Under the pieces are notes generated by a model. It worked only from the letters and a program-made list of their open reading frames with translations. It was not told where the DNA came from and searched no databases. Made by a program: the position numbers and the translations under genes. DNA of 64,000 bases from Haloarcula pellucida (GTDB taxonomy: Archaea; Halobacteriota; Halobacteria; Halobacteriales; Haloarculaceae), in NCBI RefSeq assembly GCF_014647235.1, contig NZ_BMOU01000001.1, positions 786,262 to 850,261 of the forward strand. Reading direction: 5' to 3'. Every line of letters begins with the position of its first letter. Positions within the stretch are counted from its first letter, which is position 1. Positions 34,183 to 42,410 of this stretch are shown here, one piece after another.

Positions 34183-35244
34183 TCAGCGTCCCGTCTCGCG
34201 GCGAATCGCGGTGAGCAGCCCGTTCAAGTAGCCGACGGCGTGGGCGCGCCCGCGGTGTTCCCAGTCGGTGTCGCCCTCGACGTGCGGGACGTGGTCAGGG
34301 ATGAGGAGGCCGCGGAAGCCGACGTCGTCGAGCAGCGAGAGCATCTCGTAGGCGTCGTAGTTCCCTTGGTCGACGAACGTCTCGGTGAACGTCGGGACGG
34401 TCCCCTCCACGTCCCGGAAGTGGACGTAGAAAATCTTCCCTCGCTCACCGAAGTAGCGGACGACTTCTTCTAAGTCCTCCCCCATCTCTGACCAGCACCC
34501 GAAACAGAACTCCAGTCCGTGGTTCTCGCTCGGGACCAGTTCCATCGCCCGCTTGAAGTTCTCGAAGTTACGGAACAGTTGGGGGATGCCGCCGAGCGAG
34601 GGGACCGGCGGGTCGTTGGGGTGCAGACACATCTTGACGCCCGCCTCCTCGGCGACCGGGAGGAGTTCTCTGAGGAAGTACTCGTAGTTGTCCCACAGTT
34701 CGGCCTCGGTGTACTCCCTGTCGTGGGTGAGTTCGTCGGTGACAGCGTCCATGTCGAACCCCGACGCACCGGCGCCGCCGCGGACGGTGACGTCGGTGTT
34801 GCGCCAGACGCCGCTGGGCATCCAGTGGTAGCCGAACATCGGGATGCCCGACCGACCGATGTTCCGGATGGTCGTCTTGACGTGTTCCATCTGGTCCTCC
34901 TTGCCCTCTTTCCCGAGCATGATTTTGTCGTAGAACGAGATGGGGATGTTCTCGATGGCGTTCAGTCGCAGGCCCGCCGACTCGACGCGTTCGCGGAGTT
35001 CCACGAGGTTCTCGTAGGCCCACTCTGCGTCGCCTTCGAGGGGAATCCGCTCGTCGTCCGGCATGTGCGGGTAGTCCGGCGAGTAGCGGTACATGTTCAG
35101 CAGAACGTCGTCGACGCCCAACTGCTTGCAGAAGCGGAGTTTCTCCTCGGTGGGATCCATGAACTGCCCGAGGCCGACCCGCATCGGGAGGCTGTCGAAG
35201 TCGACTCCCTCCGAATTGCCGTCGCTATCGACTGTCTGGCTCAT
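34183..35244 (-). CDS. UxuA-family mannonate dehydratase-like protein, paralogue 2
   Basis: 353 residues from the ATG at 35244, with a CACTTATGC box about 25 nt upstream. TIM-barrel UxuA-like protein with LHPNDPP (around 207-213), FCFGCWSEMG (around 247), YVHFRDVEG (around 273) and LIPDHVPHVEGD (around 315). It has a longer N-terminus than the paralogue at 28071. The CFGCW segment, where the paralogue reads CQGNF, may change the active site. A dehydratase for D-mannonate or a related uronate-derived hexonate, giving KDG, is likely. The SDR at 33340 is probably co-transcribed. Confidence 0.8.
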   Translation of the reverse strand: MSQTVDSDGNSEGVDFDSLPMRVGLGQFMDPTEEKLRFCKQLGVDDVLLNMYRYSPDYPHMPDDERIPLEGDAEWAYENLVELRERVESAGLRLNAIENIPISFYDKIMLGKEGKEDQMEHVKTTIRNIGRSGIPMFGYHWMPSGVWRNTDVTVRGGAGASGFDMDAVTDELTHDREYTEAELWDNYEYFLRELLPVAEEAGVKMCLHPNDPPVPSLGGIPQLFRNFENFKRAMELVPSENHGLEFCFGCWSEMGEDLEEVVRYFGERGKIFYVHFRDVEGTVPTFTETFVDQGNYDAYEMLSLLDDVGFRGLLIPDHVPHVEGDTDWEHRGRAHAVGYLNGLLTAIRRETGR

Positions 35245-35304
35245 ACCTAGACCACCCCGAAGACGGGCATAAGTGTTACTCGCGTCACGGGCGCGGCGAC
35301 CCCG

Positions 35305-36540
35305 TCAGTCCAGCAGGTCCGACGCGCGGTCGGCGGCGTCGGCGAGGCCCGCCTCGACCGACTTCGATTGCTCGACCACCACAGCGTCGACCATCTCGTT
35401 CAGTATCTCGTTCAACTCGGTGTACGCCGGAATCTGCGGGAGCGTGTTGACCGGGCCGGTGTTGACGGCTTCGAGCATCGAGTAGAACTGGTTCGACCGG
35501 CGTATCTCCGGGTCGCGCCACGTCGAGAACCGCGTGCCGGAGGCCCCTTCCAGCGTGGTGATTCTGTCGCTCTCGGGCGAGGCGGCGTGGCGGACGAAAT
35601 CGTACGCGAGGTCGGGGTGGTCGCTCCCCGCCGGAACGGTCAGGCCGTAACAGACGGTGAGTGAAGTGTGTTCGCCGTCGGGCGCGTCACCCCGAGGGAT
35701 GAGGCCGTAGTTCGTGTGCCCGAACACCGCCGAGTCGGGACGCTCGGCCATCGCCCCGAAGCCCGACCAGTTCCACATCATCGCGGCCTTCCCGTCGGCG
35801 TAGAACTGCCCGGCCTCGACGCTCTCCATCTCGACGGCCTCGGACGGGACCACCTCGTGGTCGTGAATCAGGTCGTGGTAGTACTGGAGCGCCTCGCGGC
35901 CCTCGGGGCTGTCGAAGGCGGGGGTGCCGTCGTCGTCGAGCAACCGGCCGCCACGGCTCCACAGTTGGATGGCGAAGTCGTAGACGTCGTTGTGGCCGTC
36001 GGGTTTCGCCGCGACGACGGTCCCCCACAGGTCCTCCTCTGGCCGCGTAAAGAAGTCGGCGACCTCCAGAAACTCGTCCCACGTCCGCGGGACCGAGAGC
36101 GGCCGTCCGTACGCCTCGCGGAACGCCCGTTGCTCCGCGACGTCCTCGAAGCAGTCCTCGCGGTAGTGGAAGATCTCGGGGCCGTCGTGGTACGGTATCC
36201 CATAGGTGGTTCCGTCGTAGGCCATCAGGTCGCGTAGGCTCTCGGCCCACCCGTCCGGCCAGTCGTCGGGCGGGTCCCGTGACAGGTAGCCGTCCAGCGG
36301 GTGGACGTACCCCGCCTCGGCGACCATCGGGAGCCAGTCGCTCAGACAGAGAAAGAGGTCGTAGGTCCCGTCGGCGATGTCACCCGTCGCGAGCAGGTCC
36401 TCGTGAATCTCGGGGAGCGGGCGGTGATCACGCTCGAAGGTCACGTCTGCGTCTGTCGTCTCGGCGAAGGCGTCCATCTGACGCTTCAGGGCGTTCTCGA
36501 ACCCCTCGAACGGTCGCCCGACGAGTCGTAGCGTCGGCAT
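35305..36540 (-). CDS. Family 1 solute-binding-protein-like protein without signal peptide
   Basis: 411 residues from the ATG at 36540; a GTTAATGTC box about 25-30 nt upstream places the transcript start at that ATG. The whole chain is an extracellular-binding-protein (maltose/multi-sugar type) fold. The N-terminal strand MPTLRLVGRPFEGFENALKR begins the domain directly, the hinge region has LFLCLSDWLPMVAEAGYVHPLD, and KAAMMWNWSGFG and FVRHAASPESD lie in the second half. No Tat or Sec signal, no lipobox and no adjacent permease or ATPase are present, so it should remain in the cytoplasm. A sensor, chaperone-like or catalytic role for a sugar is possible; this is inference. Confidence 0.78.
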   Translation of the reverse strand: MPTLRLVGRPFEGFENALKRQMDAFAETTDADVTFERDHRPLPEIHEDLLATGDIADGTYDLFLCLSDWLPMVAEAGYVHPLDGYLSRDPPDDWPDGWAESLRDLMAYDGTTYGIPYHDGPEIFHYREDCFEDVAEQRAFREAYGRPLSVPRTWDEFLEVADFFTRPEEDLWGTVVAAKPDGHNDVYDFAIQLWSRGGRLLDDDGTPAFDSPEGREALQYYHDLIHDHEVVPSEAVEMESVEAGQFYADGKAAMMWNWSGFGAMAERPDSAVFGHTNYGLIPRGDAPDGEHTSLTVCYGLTVPAGSDHPDLAYDFVRHAASPESDRITTLEGASGTRFSTWRDPEIRRSNQFYSMLEAVNTGPVNTLPQIPAYTELNEILNEMVDAVVVEQSKSVEAGLADAADRASDLLD

Positions 36541-36619
36541 GGGAGAACTGACCACGCTCTCGACATTAACTGTACCGTCGGGACCAACGTTTATCGCCCC
36601 TCGCGTGCGTGTAGCTGTC

Positions 36620-37816
36620 ATGGAGCGGGCACTCGACGGTGTGACAATCGCGGACTTCACACAGATGATGCAGGGACCGTGGGCGACGCAGAAACTCGGC
36701 GACATGGGGGCCGACGTCCGCAAGGTAGAGCGACTCGGCGGCGAGTGGGAGCGTGACCTGCGTGCCGGCGGCGAGTTACTCGACGGGACCAGCCCCTTCT
36801 TCCTCGCGATGAACCGCAACAAGCGGAGCATCACGGTCGACTTGAAGGCCGAGGCGGGCCGGGACGTGGCCCTCGACGTCGCCCGCGAGGCGGACGTCCT
36901 CGTCGAGAACTTCCGGCCCGGCGTGATGGACTCGTTCGGCCTCGGCTACGACGACGTGCAGGCGGTCAACCCGGAGATAATCTACGTCTCGGCCACCGGG
37001 TTCGGCCGCGACGGTCCCTACGTCGACCGGCCCGGACAGGACCTGCTCCTCCAGTCGATGAGCGGGCTGGCGAACTACACCGGTCGGAAGGACGACCCAC
37101 CGACGCCGGCCGGGACCGCCGTCGTCGACGAACACGCCGCCATGCTCATCGCCTTCCACACGATGGTCGCGCTGTTCCACCGGGAGCGGACCGGGGCCGG
37201 CCAGCGCGTCGACGTGAACCTCTTCGACGCCGCCATCGACTTCCAGTGTCAGGAGCTAACCGCCGCGCTGAACATGGACGTCGAGTTCGAGCGAAGCGAG
37301 GCGGGCATCGCACAGGCGTGGCTCGGCGGGCCCTACGGCATCTACGAGACGGCCGACGGGCACGTCGCCATCGCGATGGCACCGATGGCGGCGCTCGCGG
37401 AGACGCTCTCGCTGCCCGAACTCGCCGACTACGACACGCCGCAGGCGACCTTCGACCACCGCGACGAGATAAAGCGGACGCTGGAGGCCTATACCCGCGA
37501 ACAGCCCACCGACGAACTGCTGGAGACGCTGCTCGACGCCGACGTCTGGGCGGCCGAGGTCAACGACTTTCAGGCGGTCGCCGCCGACCCACAGGTCCAG
37601 CACAACGAGACGCTCGTCGAACTGGCCCACCCGGAGGACGGGACGTTCACCACCGTCGGTGTGCCGGTGGAGATGTCCGAGACGCCGGGTGACATCCGCT
37701 CGCCACCGCCGCTCCCCGGCCAGCACACGGGCGAGATTCTCGCCGAAATCGGGTACGACGCCGCCGAACGTGAACGACTCGCGGAGGAGGGGGTCGTCGG
37801 CGGAACCGTCCAGTGA
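36620..37816 (+). CDS. Family III CoA transferase (CaiB/BaiF type)
   Basis: 398 residues from the ATG at 36620, about 25 nt after a CGTTTATC box (36588-36595). Family III features: DFTQMMQGPWATQ at the N-terminus, RNKRSITVDLKAEAGRD near 72, LVENFRPGVMDSFGLGYDD near 97 and the catalytic Asp in PGQDLLLQSMSG (around 140). It transfers CoA between two carboxylic acids, for example from succinyl-CoA. It precedes the GH88 gene by 69 bases on the same strand, although GH88 appears to have its own promoter. Confidence 0.85.
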   Translation: MERALDGVTIADFTQMMQGPWATQKLGDMGADVRKVERLGGEWERDLRAGGELLDGTSPFFLAMNRNKRSITVDLKAEAGRDVALDVAREADVLVENFRPGVMDSFGLGYDDVQAVNPEIIYVSATGFGRDGPYVDRPGQDLLLQSMSGLANYTGRKDDPPTPAGTAVVDEHAAMLIAFHTMVALFHRERTGAGQRVDVNLFDAAIDFQCQELTAALNMDVEFERSEAGIAQAWLGGPYGIYETADGHVAIAMAPMAALAETLSLPELADYDTPQATFDHRDEIKRTLEAYTREQPTDELLETLLDADVWAAEVNDFQAVAADPQVQHNETLVELAHPEDGTFTTVGVPVEMSETPGDIRSPPPLPGQHTGEILAEIGYDAAERERLAEEGVVGGTVQ

Positions 37817-37885
37817 GGCCGTCCCGGTACCCGTGACGGCGACCGTCGACACTAGCTTGAATACCTACGGCCGGCAACAGCCAGT

Positions 37886-39043
37886 ATGACTGGCGAGAGC
37901 GACCAGTACCGCCGAGGAGTGGAAGCCGTGCTCGCACGGGTGGAGACGACCCTCGACGCGACGGGTGACCGGTTCCCCTACGTCTACGACCGGGAGGCGG
38001 ACGGATGGGAGACGACGGCCGACGGGAACTGGTGTGGCGGACACTGGATCGGTCTGCTCTGGCTTGCGGCCGCACACGCCGACGACCCGACCCCCGCCGA
38101 GCGGTTCGAACGGGCGGCCCGCGACCACACCGAGACGATGCGGGCGTACATGCCCCGGGACTCGATGTTCTGCGGGATGAACTTCCTGTACGCCGGGTTC
38201 CGCGGCTACGACCACAGCGGCGACCGGTCGCTGTTCGGTCTCGGACTCGAAGGGGCCGACGCGATGGTCGCAGCGTTCCACGAGGGTGCCCGCCAGATAC
38301 CCCTCGGAAAGCTGGCTATCCGTGGGCCGGAGCAGTTCCGCGGTCCGGAGTCCAACCACGGCCCGCCCGGCGACCGCATCGGCGCCGTCGACAACCTCTA
38401 CACGGCCGTCTCGGTGCTCTGGCGGGCCTACGAGGTGACCAAGGACCCGCAGTTCCGCGACGTGGCCGTCTCACACGCCGACCGCCATCTGGACTGGTAC
38501 GTCCGCGAGGACGGCCGGACGTGGCACCACGCCGTCTTCGACGAGACGGGCACGCTCGAACGTCAGTACAACGAACTCGCTCACAGCGACGAGACGTGCT
38601 GGGCGCGCGGACAGGGCTGGCACGTCGCCGGTCTCGCGACCGCTTACGCGGCCACCGGTGCCGAGCGCTACCGTCGAGCGCTCGCCGACGCCGTCGAGTA
38701 CTACCGGACCCACACGCCGCCAGACCACGTCCCGCACTGGGACTTCGAGGTACCGGACCCAGACGGTGAACCACGCGACACCAGTGCGGCGGCGCTCGTG
38801 GCCTACGGATTGGTCACCCTGTTGCCGGACGACCCTCCGGTCGCCGACCTGCGTGCGTTCGGACACGCCGTCCTCTCGTCGCTCGTCGACTCGTACCTCG
38901 TGACGGACCCGTCGGACCCACGCTACGGGCGGGTCCAGCACGGCTGTTTCAACCGACCCGGCGACTACGCCGTCGACACGGAACTCGTCTGGACGCAGTA
39001 CTATCTGGCGTCAACGCTCGCACAGGTGGCGGGCGACGGATGA
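37886..39043 (+). CDS. Glycoside hydrolase family 88/105-like unsaturated glucuronyl hydrolase
   Basis: 385 residues, an (alpha/alpha)6 barrel. Expected GH88 elements are visible: GGHWIGLLWLAA (51-62), Asp92 in the RDSMFCGMNFLY segment, Asp169 in AVDNLYTAVSVLW, and the WARGQGW motif (239-245). There is no signal peptide, so it acts inside the cell on imported oligosaccharides, removing the unsaturated uronic acid left at the non-reducing end by polysaccharide lyases. The released 4-deoxy-5-keto-uronate enters the KDG route. The substrate could come from ulvan, pectin, alginate-like or glycosaminoglycan material. Its stop overlaps the ATG of the acyl-CoA synthetase gene. Confidence 0.82.
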   Translation: MTGESDQYRRGVEAVLARVETTLDATGDRFPYVYDREADGWETTADGNWCGGHWIGLLWLAAAHADDPTPAERFERAARDHTETMRAYMPRDSMFCGMNFLYAGFRGYDHSGDRSLFGLGLEGADAMVAAFHEGARQIPLGKLAIRGPEQFRGPESNHGPPGDRIGAVDNLYTAVSVLWRAYEVTKDPQFRDVAVSHADRHLDWYVREDGRTWHHAVFDETGTLERQYNELAHSDETCWARGQGWHVAGLATAYAATGAERYRRALADAVEYYRTHTPPDHVPHWDFEVPDPDGEPRDTSAAALVAYGLVTLLPDDPPVADLRAFGHAVLSSLVDSYLVTDPSDPRYGRVQHGCFNRPGDYAVDTELVWTQYYLASTLAQVAGDG

Positions 39044-40701
39044 CCGGACCGTGGACCGGCTACGAGTTGCCGGCGTCGCCGACGGGTTACGGCGACCTCC
39101 GCGACGGGTTCGAGTGGCAGATTCCCGACCGCTACAACATCGCCGACCACGCGCTGTCGGGTGACGGAGACGCTGTCGCGCTCAGACACGTTGCCGCCGA
39201 GGACGAACCCTACACCGGGACGACGATGACGTACGGCGAATTGGCGGCCGCGACGCGAGCCCTCGCGGCCCGCCTCGCGGACGGAGGCATCGCCGCGGGT
39301 GACAGGGTCGCCGTCTGCCTCCCGCAGTGTCCCGAACTCGTCGTCGCGCACCTCGCGGTCTACCGCCTCGGCGGTGTCGTCGTTCCGGTGTCGATGCTCC
39401 TCGGCGAGCACTCGTTCGGGTACGTTCTCGACCACAGCGACGCGTCGGCGCTCGTCGTGGATTCGGAGCGTTGGAACGCGGCGGGCGACGTGCGGACTGC
39501 CGCGCCGACCGAGACGGTGCCCGTCGATGTCGGGTCCGGGACGGCACCGCTGGGCGGTCTCACCGAGTTCGTCGGAGACGCCCCTTCCTCGACGGGCCCG
39601 CCGGCTGTCGAGACACGTCCGGACGACCCCGCGCTGGTGCTGTACACCTCCGGGACGACGAGCGACCCGAAGGGCGTGGTGCAGGGCCACCAGTACCTGC
39701 TGGGGTCGTTGCCGGGCTATCACTGCTGGTTCGACCTCTTTGACCCGACGGCGGCCCGACGGGCGCGGGTCTGGACGCCCTCCGAGTGGGCGTGGGCGGG
39801 GGCGCTGTTCGACGTGGTGTTCCCGACGCTCGCGCTGGGCGGGACCGTCGTCTCCTCGCTCCGCCGAGCGGGGTTCGACCCGGAGCGAGCACTCGACGTC
39901 GTCGCCGGACAGGGAGTCACACACGCGTTTCTCCCGCCGACCGCGCTCCGGGCGATACGCCGCGAGACCGACCCGGCCCCTGACGACGTGCCCACGCTGG
40001 AGACGATGCTGTGCGGCGGCGAACACCTCCCCGATGACTTGGCGGCGTGGGCGACCGACCGGCTCGCCGTGACCGTCAACGAGGCGTACGGACAGACCGA
40101 AGCGAACGCGCTCGCGGGCGAATCGAACGGCGTCTACCCCGCGGCACCGGACGGACTCGGCCGCCCGTACCCCGGCCACGAGATAGTCGTCGTCGACGAG
40201 GACGGCGCCCCGGTGCCGACCGGTGAGGGAGGAGAGATAGCCGTCGTCCGCCCGGACCCCGTGGTCATGCAGGAGTACGTCGACGACCCGGCGGCGACGG
40301 CGGCCGTCCTCGACGACGACCTGCTCAGGACGGGCGACATCGGTCGGTTCGACGACGGCGTGCTCACCCACCTCGGGCGGGCGGACGACCTCGTCCTCAC
40401 CGCCGGCTACCGCGTCAGCCCCCTCGAAGTGGAGTCCGCGTTGGAGGCCCACCCCGCTGTCTCGGCGGCGTTGGTACGCGGCGAACCGGACCCCGAGCGA
40501 GGACAGCGGGTCGTCGCCACCGTCGTCCCGTCGCCGGACGTGACGCCGGACGACGACCTCGCGTCGGTCCTCAAGGAATCTGTCGCCGAGTCCCTCGGCC
40601 CGCACAAGCGCCCGCGCGACATCGACTTCGTCTCGTCGCTACCGACGACGCGGACCGACAAGGCCGATCGGTCCGGACACGGCGGCGGGGACCGCGACTG
40701 A
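39040..40701 (+). CDS. AMP-forming acyl-CoA synthetase
   Basis: 553 residues of the ANL superfamily. The P-loop LVLYTSGTTSDPKG (around 200-213), the WTPSEWAWAGALFDVV substrate-pocket region, EAYGQTEANAL (around 348-358), TGDIGRFDDG (around 428) and GRADDLVLTAGYRVSP (hinge, around 445-460) are in place. The usual A10 motif reads TRTDKADRS, with the Lys present but the preceding Gly replaced. It activates a carboxylic acid to its CoA ester. The ATGA overlap with GH88 implies coupled translation, an unusual pairing of a sugar hydrolase with acid activation. The acid could be a substituent freed from the sugar chain. Confidence 0.85.
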   Translation: MTGPWTGYELPASPTGYGDLRDGFEWQIPDRYNIADHALSGDGDAVALRHVAAEDEPYTGTTMTYGELAAATRALAARLADGGIAAGDRVAVCLPQCPELVVAHLAVYRLGGVVVPVSMLLGEHSFGYVLDHSDASALVVDSERWNAAGDVRTAAPTETVPVDVGSGTAPLGGLTEFVGDAPSSTGPPAVETRPDDPALVLYTSGTTSDPKGVVQGHQYLLGSLPGYHCWFDLFDPTAARRARVWTPSEWAWAGALFDVVFPTLALGGTVVSSLRRAGFDPERALDVVAGQGVTHAFLPPTALRAIRRETDPAPDDVPTLETMLCGGEHLPDDLAAWATDRLAVTVNEAYGQTEANALAGESNGVYPAAPDGLGRPYPGHEIVVVDEDGAPVPTGEGGEIAVVRPDPVVMQEYVDDPAATAAVLDDDLLRTGDIGRFDDGVLTHLGRADDLVLTAGYRVSPLEVESALEAHPAVSAALVRGEPDPERGQRVVATVVPSPDVTPDDDLASVLKESVAESLGPHKRPRDIDFVSSLPTTRTDKADRSGHGGGDRD

Positions 40702-40721
40702 TGAGGCGCCGATTCGCTCTC

Positions 40722-41363
40722 TCACTCGACGGTGACGCCCGTCGTCATCCAGCACCCGCCGTAGGGCTCCGTAGTCTGCACCGTCTGGAGGTTGAGGTGC
40801 CACAGGTACGTCGCCGACGTCTCGCCGGTGGACACCGTCACTCGCTGGTGGGCCCAGCCGCCGTCGCGTTCGAGCGGTCCGTACGTCACCGTCGACGCGT
40901 TCAACAGGGGCCGGTACTGGGTCGTGAGTACGTCGACGAACGCCTCGTAGGACCCGACAGCCCGCCGATTTGACGGGGCGACGAACCGCCACGTCGTGTT
41001 GATACCCTCGTCGGTCACCGGGTCGTTGTTGCGGAGGGCGTTGACCTGTATGTGGACGACGAGTCCGGGCGGCCGCTCGCAGGTCGGCCGAAGCGAGAGG
41101 TAGCGTGGCTGGGCTGAGGCGGTGCGGTTGTCCGGCGCGGTGATGCCACCCCAGTAGTCGCGTCGGTCAGTGCTGTCGGCCAGTGACCGACCGTTCGGGT
41201 CGGGCGTCGGCGACGGCATAGCGCCGTCGGGAACCGGGGCCGGTGTGACGGTTGCTCCGCCACCGGAGTCGCTGCCGCCGGCACCGAAGAACGTGCCACA
41301 CCCGGCCAGTGCGACGAGAGCGACACAGGCGACGAGGAACGCGGGCGTGTCAACACTGAACAT
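40722..41363 (-). CDS. Haloarchaeal lipoprotein of unknown function
   Basis: 213 residues with a Sec-type signal (no twin arginine) and a lipobox LAGC giving Cys22 as anchor. A Ser/Gly/Pro-rich linker follows to about residue 60. The C-terminal domain (about 85-213) looks like an NTF2-like or DUF4864-type small alpha+beta fold (YEAFVDVLTTQYRPLLNAS, WAHQRVTVSTGETSATYLWHLN, YGGCWMTTGV). It faces the outside of the cell membrane. It has its own TATA-like AATATACC about 45-55 nt upstream. The role is not known. Confidence 0.7.
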   Translation of the reverse strand: MFSVDTPAFLVACVALVALAGCGTFFGAGGSDSGGGATVTPAPVPDGAMPSPTPDPNGRSLADSTDRRDYWGGITAPDNRTASAQPRYLSLRPTCERPPGLVVHIQVNALRNNDPVTDEGINTTWRFVAPSNRRAVGSYEAFVDVLTTQYRPLLNASTVTYGPLERDGGWAHQRVTVSTGETSATYLWHLNLQTVQTTEPYGGCWMTTGVTVE

Positions 41364-41604
41364 GGCCCTACGACGGACGCCAGCGGCTTCGGCCTTGCTA
41401 TCCCCCGGTATATTCGGCTAAACACTGAAATCAACCGAATACGATTGCGATACGCAATTTTGCTAAAATATCAGATAGCACGGTTGCGACAGTATTACAA
41501 TAATTAACAATCAGGCGTTCAGATAATTCGAATCTGTGTCGACACGGTGCAACCCTTGTATGTGAAACAAACATTTTAGTTATCGGGACACGAACGCCGT
41601 GGTA

Positions 41605-42339
41605 ATGATTGACACAAACGTCCCCGCGACTCATTACCTCCAGTCCTTCCGCCAATACGTTCTTTCTCCGGTGACGACGGCCTTGGAGGTGGTCGAACGC
41701 GAAGAGGCCGAGGTCGAGGCCGAGGCCGAGGCCTTCGACGCCTTCGCGGACGCCGTCGAGGACATCCCCACCGCGGGCCCGCAGGCGTGGCAACCAGTGT
41801 CGTTTCACACGCCACGACAGGAGTGTAAGCAACTCGAACGCGTCTGTGACGCGTACCGCGAGACGGTCATGAGCGTGCCTCACTACGACGAGGTGTACGG
41901 CGAGTCGCTCGTAGAGAACGTGATGCTGGAACTCGGCGAAGAGATGGCCGAGGGTCTCCGGACCAAACAGGGGGGGTTCACGGCGCCGTACAAACAGGCG
42001 CTCGTCAGGACCGCTCGCGACACCGCATCGGAGCGGCGGCGGTTCTTCGATACGTTGGCGGACGAAGCCGACTCGCTTTCGGACGCAAAGCAGTCGCTGT
42101 CGGACCTCGTCGTCGAACTCGACGGGATGTCGGTTCCGCAGTGGTACGAATCGACGTTCACCGAGACGCTCGACGGCGTCGTCGCCACCCGACAGGCGCA
42201 CCTCGACAGACAGGAGTCGCTCCCCGGTGAGAACCGGACTAGCCTCTGTTCGCTGCTCTACGACGACGAACCGTGGACGTTCCCCGTCCTGACTGCGGCC
42301 ACGCGGGTCCGTGACATCATCGGCACCTCCGACGGCTGA
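41605..42339 (+). CDS. Haloarchaeal hypothetical protein, helical (DUF7260-like)
   Basis: 244 residues from the ATG at 41605; a GTG two codons upstream is possible. An ACATTTTAGTTA stretch about 25-35 nt upstream could be the TATA box. The protein is soluble, acidic and almost wholly helical. A Glu/Ala-rich coiled-coil is present near residues 28-50, with another long helical run around 130-190. It shows no enzyme motif. I associate such sequences with haloarchaeal families of unknown function (DUF7260-like), a weak assignment. It is convergent with the transducer gene, which ends 72 bases away. Confidence 0.65.
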   Translation: MIDTNVPATHYLQSFRQYVLSPVTTALEVVEREEAEVEAEAEAFDAFADAVEDIPTAGPQAWQPVSFHTPRQECKQLERVCDAYRETVMSVPHYDEVYGESLVENVMLELGEEMAEGLRTKQGGFTAPYKQALVRTARDTASERRRFFDTLADEADSLSDAKQSLSDLVVELDGMSVPQWYESTFTETLDGVVATRQAHLDRQESLPGENRTSLCSLLYDDEPWTFPVLTAATRVRDIIGTSDG

Positions 42340-42410
42340 ATCGCCGTCCCCGCGGCGCTACGTTCAGAAGCGCACAACGACGACCGTCGAGTGTCGCCAA
42401 CCGACGGCGA

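Noticed and set aside
39001-40605. Long minus-strand open frame opposite the acyl-CoA synthetase
   Set aside because: Shadow frame with Arg-rich composition; the plus strand has all ANL-superfamily motifs.
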